NCBI GenBank assembly: GCA_050303815.1
Contig: JBNLCM010000126.1
Location: forward strand, 7,288 to 71,287
Reading direction: 5' to 3'
Source: Cognatazoarcus sp050303815
GTDB taxonomy: Bacteria > Pseudomonadota > Gammaproteobacteria > Burkholderiales > Rhodocyclaceae
DNA length: 64,000 nucleotides
Position 1 is the first letter of the stretch; every line of letters begins with the position of its first letter. The notes under the pieces were generated by a model that saw nothing but the letters and a program-made list of their open reading frames with translations, was not told where the DNA came from and made no database searches. The translations under genes and the position numbers were made by a program. Of the stretch, positions 60,018-64,000 are shown one piece after another.

Positions 60018-60950
60018 CTACGAGATTGCGGCCTTGCCACGCATCGGCAACTTTCCACGACAGCGCGGATACGTCGGGCAACCCCAGAAGGCCCCCTTCG
60101 AGCCATCCCTCGCCACCATCCGCTCGCCGCAACTCGGGCAGGTCGGCGTCGTCCAGTCGCCCTCGGTCGCCAGATCGAGAAGCCTGTTCCGGCTCGCCTC
60201 CGGCAAGCGCTGGATCATCGCGAGAAACAACTTGCCGTCCAGCAGCGTGATCCGGTTCGACTCGGCGAAGGCACGCGCATCCTCCGTATAGCCGCTGGGC
60301 GCCATGAAGATGCCCTTCTCCGCCCCCTCATGCGCCATCACGCCCCGCAATTCACGAATCGGCTTCACGCCGATGGGTTTGTTGTGGGCCTTGCACTGGA
60401 CCACCGTCGTCGTTCTGGCCGGCCGAGCCTCGTCCTGGAACAAGCGAATGTCCACGCCGCCGTCCGCACCGAGCACGGTCGTCTCCGCGGCAATACCCTT
60501 TTCACGGTAGAAGGCGCAGCACAGGTCCTCGAGGCGCTTCCACTCCACCTGCGCCAGGACGTTCGCCGACCACTCGGTTGGCTTGTCGGCCTCCGCAGTC
60601 GGCCGCCATGGCATTTCGTCCGCAATTGCGGTCGTGTCGTAGCCGCCACCGCCAATAGTAGGCTCCGTTCCAAGCCCCGGCCCTAGGTCGATAACGGACG
60701 AGCGCCCCCCTGCCCGGTACGCCTTCCACACCGCAATCGCCCCGAACACCGCGGCCAGCACGGCCGTCACCGGCTTCAGCATTGCCACGAGAGTCCCGGT
60801 AAGGGGATTGCCTCCCAGTGCGATCGGCAGCACAACGTAGCCGAGCACCAGATTGCCCGCCGCGACCGACGCCGCAAACGTCCAGTCGCGCTCCAACGCC
60901 AACGACAAGAGCCCTGGGTCGCGCCGGCGGCGCGTTCTTCGTTTCGCCAT
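60018..60950 (-). CDS. Membrane-anchored Mrr-like restriction endonuclease with zinc finger
   Basis: About 310 residues. A very basic N-terminus (MAKRRTRRRR) is followed by two membrane helices (about 26-45 and 57-78), an Mrr-type nuclease domain (about 130-240) with GADGGVDIRLF and VVQCKAHNKPIGVKPIRELRG, giving the Asp and Gln-x-Lys residues of the catalytic core, and a C-terminal topoisomerase-type zinc finger (CPSCG-ERMVARDGSKGAFWGC-YPRC). GGGATT before ATG 60950 supports this start over the longer frame. It stands alone with no methylase. Roles in defence against modified or foreign DNA are known for the family. Confidence 0.82.
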   Translation of the reverse strand: MAKRRTRRRRDPGLLSLALERDWTFAASVAAGNLVLGYVVLPIALGGNPLTGTLVAMLKPVTAVLAAVFGAIAVWKAYRAGGRSSVIDLGPGLGTEPTIGGGGYDTTAIADEMPWRPTAEADKPTEWSANVLAQVEWKRLEDLCCAFYREKGIAAETTVLGADGGVDIRLFQDEARPARTTTVVQCKAHNKPIGVKPIRELRGVMAHEGAEKGIFMAPSGYTEDARAFAESNRITLLDGKLFLAMIQRLPEASRNRLLDLATEGDWTTPTCPSCGERMVARDGSKGAFWGCPTYPRCRGKLPMRGKAAIS

Positions 60951-61375
60951 CTTGAATCCCGACCGCCTCATGTATCGGTTGATAGATGCCGCCTTCGGAG
61001 CCGACCGTATCCAGATCCTGTGGCGGATCAGATGATATCGCCATACCAATGAAGAGGCTTGAGCCAATTGCCGTCCAGCAACCGTGCTTGCGGACTAGCC
61101 GCAAGCGGCCCGCCGAACGGCCGCCTCCACTCACGAGCCTGACTCGCGGCCTATGGGAGTAGCCCGGCCTTTGCTGTCGCCCGGCTTGCGCTGGATGGGT
61201 GGCAGCGACGCGGCGGTGTCGCACCGAGCGCGCATTTCGTCCCGGTGTGATACGCGTCACGGGCGTGGGGGGCGGCGTTTGACATACCGCAAATGCATGC
61301 TTTGGGGTGCCCCCAAGAATCACCCGGCAAGAAGCAACCTGGTGCGCTCTCACCGCTTGATATCGGGATGGAATC
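60951..61375. other. Divergent control region of nuclease and M48 genes
   Basis: 425 bp. TTGACA at 61279-61284 is a good -35 for the protease gene, but no matching -10 is obvious at 17 bp. The segment near 61127-61165 (core GACTCGCGGCCTATGG) recurs at 45280-45315. A GGGATGGAATC ribosome site precedes ATG 61376. Confidence 0.5.
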
Positions 61376-62659
61376 ATGGCGCTACGTACTGTGCTGGCAC
61401 TGCTGGTCCTTATATTCGTGTCGGGTTGCGCGACCAACACGGTAACAGGACGCTCACAGCTCATGCTGGTGTCGGAGCAATCGGCGATCAGCCAGTCGGC
61501 GCTCGCCTATGACTCGATGATCAGCCAGCTCGATGACAAGGGAAAGCTCAACGACGACCCCGAACTGCAGCAGCGCGTCGACCGAATCACCGGGAATCTT
61601 GTCGCCCAGGCGATCCGTTACCGGCCCGAGACTCAAAGCTGGGCCTGGAGAGTGAAGATCATCGACGATCCCGACGTGATCAACGCGTTCTGCATGGCGG
61701 GCGGAAAGATGGCGGTCTATACGGGTCTGATCGAGAAGATCGAGCCCACGGACGACGAACTCGCACAGGTCATGGGGCACGAGATCGGGCACGCATTGGC
61801 CAACCATTCCGCCGAGAAGATGTCGGTGCGCATGGCTGCACAGCTCGGGGTAGCCGTATTCGCGGCCTTGGGATCGAACTCGCGTGACCGGGCAGTCCGT
61901 CAAGACACCGGGGTTTTGGCGGCATCCCTGATCGTTACACTGCCAAACAGTCGTGCCGCCGAGACCGAGGCGGATCACATCGGCCTGGAACTCGCTGCGC
62001 GCGCCGGCTACGACCCGAACGCGGCGGCAAGCCTGTGGCAAAAGATGATGGACAAGAGCGGCAACCACTCGCGCGCCGATTTCACCAGCACTCACCCGGC
62101 ATCGGTGAAGCGGATCGAGGACTTGCAGGCCCGCGTACCCCTCGTGCGTGCGTTCTACGAAGCCCCCGGACCGCGTCCGACCTACGACCTTGCGAGCGGT
62201 ATCCTCACGGGCGATTCGGCGGGCGCCTTGTCGCAGCTCTCGGCAGATGCTGCAAAAGGCGGGCCTCTGATGCTCAACACGCCTGAATACGATCGATTTA
62301 CAAAGGGTGAAGTCGTGCTCACGTGCGCGGGACCGTGCGCGCTCGGCTACTCGCTGCGCGGCGGGGGCTGGAAGAAACTGCACGACGCCGGGCAGTGGCG
62401 GCAGCTCGCCACCCAGATCGTCGATGCCGGATATCAGATGGACCTGACCTACTACTATCTAGGCCGCGCGGCCCTGGCGCTCGGCTTTACCGACAGCGCG
62501 ACCACGTATTTCAGCCGCTCCGTCGAGGCCTCGGCCGCCGAGTCGACACGCTGCAAGGGTCGATTTGTGGACTGGTGCGAGGGGTTTGCTCTGCCCGAAG
62601 CGGCGCAGTCGGAGCTGGCAGCGCTCACGGAGCGGCGGGCGGCAGCCGGTGGGAACTAG
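61376..62659 (+). CDS. M48-family lipoprotein metalloprotease
   Basis: A 427-residue lipoprotein (lipobox LIFVSGC, Cys at 18) with NTVTGRSQLMLVSE, the usual opening of LoiP/YggG-type proteases, zinc motif HEIGHALANH (about residues 136-145) and the third-ligand region AETEADHIGLELAARAGYDP. After the peptidase (to about 270) a C-terminal extension of about 150 residues holds two Cys pairs and a TPR-like unit; this is longer than the usual LoiP. It acts on outer-membrane or periplasmic proteins in relatives. Confidence 0.9.
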   Translation: MALRTVLALLVLIFVSGCATNTVTGRSQLMLVSEQSAISQSALAYDSMISQLDDKGKLNDDPELQQRVDRITGNLVAQAIRYRPETQSWAWRVKIIDDPDVINAFCMAGGKMAVYTGLIEKIEPTDDELAQVMGHEIGHALANHSAEKMSVRMAAQLGVAVFAALGSNSRDRAVRQDTGVLAASLIVTLPNSRAAETEADHIGLELAARAGYDPNAAASLWQKMMDKSGNHSRADFTSTHPASVKRIEDLQARVPLVRAFYEAPGPRPTYDLASGILTGDSAGALSQLSADAAKGGPLMLNTPEYDRFTKGEVVLTCAGPCALGYSLRGGGWKKLHDAGQWRQLATQIVDAGYQMDLTYYYLGRAALALGFTDSATTYFSRSVEASAAESTRCKGRFVDWCEGFALPEAAQSELAALTERRAAAGGN

Positions 62660-62997
62660 TGGGACAAACGAGTGACACGAACGGCCAACCGGGGCAGCTC
62701 CATGCGGGAGGTTGCGAGACTCGGATGTTCGAGGGGGCACGCCAGTCCGTTGCGGTTGCTCTTTAGCCGAAGCGAACCTTTGGAGCCTCCATCGCGACCG
62801 CCCTGAATGGCGCCGGATACCTGTCGCTGGTGCGATTCCTCTCGCGCAATTTTGCAAGGCCTGACCCCATCTGCTGTCTTCCCGCACACTGCGGCAATCG
62901 CTCGACACATCGTGTATGCTCTCGAAAACATGTCTCTGGGATGCGACATTGAATGACCGCCAGAGCCCGAGGTTAGATCTTTATGGGGTTGCTCTAA
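62660..62997. other. Spacer marking a composition change
   Basis: 338 bp without a supported gene. Base composition falls from the high-GC background toward the A/T-richer kinase gene within this stretch, suggesting an island boundary. GGGG near 62984 is the probable ribosome site for the TTG start at 62998. No integrase, tRNA or direct repeat was seen. Confidence 0.45.
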
Positions 62998-63924
62998 TTG
63001 CCTTCCGACAACGCTGAACTCAGGGCGACCCTCGGCCACATCTTCCCTGATCTGATTATCGACGGTGTTGCAAAGGAGTCCGGCCAGCGAGTTGTTTATT
63101 ACTGTCACTTTTCAGCCGCAGGTTTGGCAACGGAGGGTGAGCCACTGTGGTCCGGTTGGGGGTCAGTAGTAATGAAGATCTGCTCTGGCATTGACGCCGC
63201 CACCATCGCATACATGCAGATGGAAATTGATGTGCTCAATGGATTAAGTTCGACCTTCTTCCCACGCCTGCATTGGAGCGATGTCTTCACCGAAGACCCC
63301 GAAACAGAAGAAAAGCTTCCGGAGAGGTTGTTTGTTAGCATTGAGGAATATGTAGAATCCACTCCTCTTAGTCAATGTCAGCAACAATTCTGTAGCGAAC
63401 CGGCGGCCATAGGCCTTCTCCTGGATCTAATTGATGGCGCCAGTCTGCTTTGGGAGCATGAGCGAAGACTCGTACACCGCGATCTAAAGCCCGACAATAT
63501 CTTGATTCGACCAACAGGAAAGCCAGTCATTATCGATCTCGGAATATTGAGGGAAACTGGGGCGAAGGGCGTAACGGTGACGCATTTCTGGGGACCAATG
63601 ACGCCGAACTATGCCAGCCCCGAACAAGCCAACTACGACAAGTCTGCCATTTCGTTTAAGACAGACTTGTTTGCTCTTGCGACGATTTGTTATGAGCTAC
63701 TAGCAGGCAGGAATCCATACGTCGATGATGGCCCAACGAACACACACGCTGTTCTGAATAACATCCTGACCCGAACGCCCCCAACCTTGCAAAGTATTGG
63801 AGTAGCGTCGACCTCTTTTTCAAATATTATCGCCAGGATGATGGAGAAGGAGCCGTTCAAGAGGTACCGAACGATTTCACTCTTGCGATCCGAGTTACGG
63901 AAAGCACTGGAGGAGTGTGCATGA
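62998..63924 (+). CDS. Hanks-type Ser/Thr protein kinase
   Basis: A 308-residue soluble kinase. Motifs in order: VVMKICSG with the ATP-binding Lys (about residue 60), the catalytic loop VHRDLKPDNIL (about 159-169), DLG in place of DFG (VIIDLGILR), the activation segment ending PNYASPEQA and the subdomain IX Asp in FKTDLFALATICYELL. No membrane helix or PASTA domain. Start is TTG at 62998. Codon use is far less GC-biased than in neighbours. GGAGGAG in its last codons serves the next gene (ATGA overlap), making a two-gene unit that reads off the window; defence-type function is a guess. Confidence 0.87.
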   Translation: MPSDNAELRATLGHIFPDLIIDGVAKESGQRVVYYCHFSAAGLATEGEPLWSGWGSVVMKICSGIDAATIAYMQMEIDVLNGLSSTFFPRLHWSDVFTEDPETEEKLPERLFVSIEEYVESTPLSQCQQQFCSEPAAIGLLLDLIDGASLLWEHERRLVHRDLKPDNILIRPTGKPVIIDLGILRETGAKGVTVTHFWGPMTPNYASPEQANYDKSAISFKTDLFALATICYELLAGRNPYVDDGPTNTHAVLNNILTRTPPTLQSIGVASTSFSNIIARMMEKEPFKRYRTISLLRSELRKALEECA

Positions 63925-64000
63925 GTGTCACATTGCTGCATCAAGTTGGCCACAACGCCAACTGGAACTTAGATAGCTTCCAAATCGACGGTTGTGGTGA
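63921..64000 (+). CDS. Start of an unidentified protein coupled to the kinase (cut by window edge)
   Basis: ATG at 63921 overlaps the kinase TGA, with GGAGGAG 7-8 bases upstream. The first 26 residues (MSVTLLHQVGHNANWNLDSF, then QIDGCG) belong to no family I can name and show no signal peptide. The base composition matches the kinase gene, so both probably arrived together. Confidence 0.7.
   Translation, partial: MSVTLLHQVGHNANWNLDSFQIDGCG

Noticed and set aside
1..64000. CRISPR arrays, tRNA or rRNA genes, transposases, replication origin
   Set aside because: None was recognised on reading through both strands. The only tandem arrays are the in-gene repeats at 4438-4788 and the 12-bp units at 59147-59218.

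Overview
The window is high-GC (clearly above 60% by eye) and densely coded. Overlapping ATGA/GTGA start-stop junctions are common and many products are periplasmic c-type cytochromes. Dnr-type regulators, hemerythrin, an NnrS-like protein, Ccm and Res cytochrome c maturation genes, TRAP transport and M48/OmpA lipoproteins together suggest a respiratory betaproteobacterium, perhaps Rhodocyclales. That placement is inference; no rRNA or tRNA gene was seen.

Layout. (1) 1-6.3 kb: the tail of a cytochrome, a nitrosative-stress-like set (FNR/Dnr box, hemerythrin, DUF2249, polytopic heme-copper-like membrane protein, Dnr-type regulator, SirB2), then a DUF6502/DUF5666 pair with a repeat-rich secreted protein. 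(2) 6.3-23.1 kb: an extracellular-electron-transfer-like cluster. It holds triheme and diheme class I cytochromes, two OmcE-like tetraheme cytochromes, a parvulin-type isomerase, an outer-membrane beta-barrel, four c7-type triheme proteins (one fused to a cytochrome c5 domain), three NHL-type propeller proteins and an 11-heme cytochrome. I count 37 CXXCH motifs here. The best filament-subunit candidate (10653-11483) has its own sigma-54 promoter, a structured leader and a strong terminator. (3) 23.1-33.4 kb: cytochrome c maturation genes, ResB/CcsA (System II) next to CcmD-F-G-H-I (System I without CcmA, B, C or E), an orphan heme-copper-oxidase-like subunit with all six canonical histidines, a DUF3365 heme sensor and a TlpA-type thioredoxin. 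(4) 33.4-44.5 kb: Sel1 proteins, a sensor kinase with a sigma-54-activating response regulator, a monoheme cytochrome, two W-x-G-T propeller proteins, a second Crp/Fnr regulator, another triheme cytochrome and a GGDEF-EAL protein with a heme-c-type sensor.

(5) 44.5-49.2 kb: a mosaic with one copy of a duplicated small exported protein, a DUF4398/OmpA lipoprotein pair and decayed TetR and ABC-permease genes. (6) 49.3-58.5 kb: a catabolic island with diaminopropionate ammonia-lyase, Lrp regulator, Asp/Glu-racemase-like enzyme, M20 amidohydrolase, complete TRAP transporter, M24 peptidase and EamA exporter. It resembles ectoine-type clusters but lacks some of their enzymes. (7) 58.5-64 kb: remnants (headless VapC, 12-bp tandem repeat), the second copy of the duplicated gene, a membrane-anchored Mrr-like nuclease, an M48 lipoprotein protease, and a lower-GC Ser/Thr kinase gene coupled to a gene cut by the window edge.

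The genes of regions 2-4 probably work together. Sec-exported apocytochromes are hemylated by the Res/Ccm machinery, folded with the isomerase and routed through or assembled at the beta-barrel. Expression of the tetraheme subunits is plausibly controlled by sigma-54 and the kinase/regulator pair at 34.2-37.1 kb. This wiring is inferred from sequence context only.
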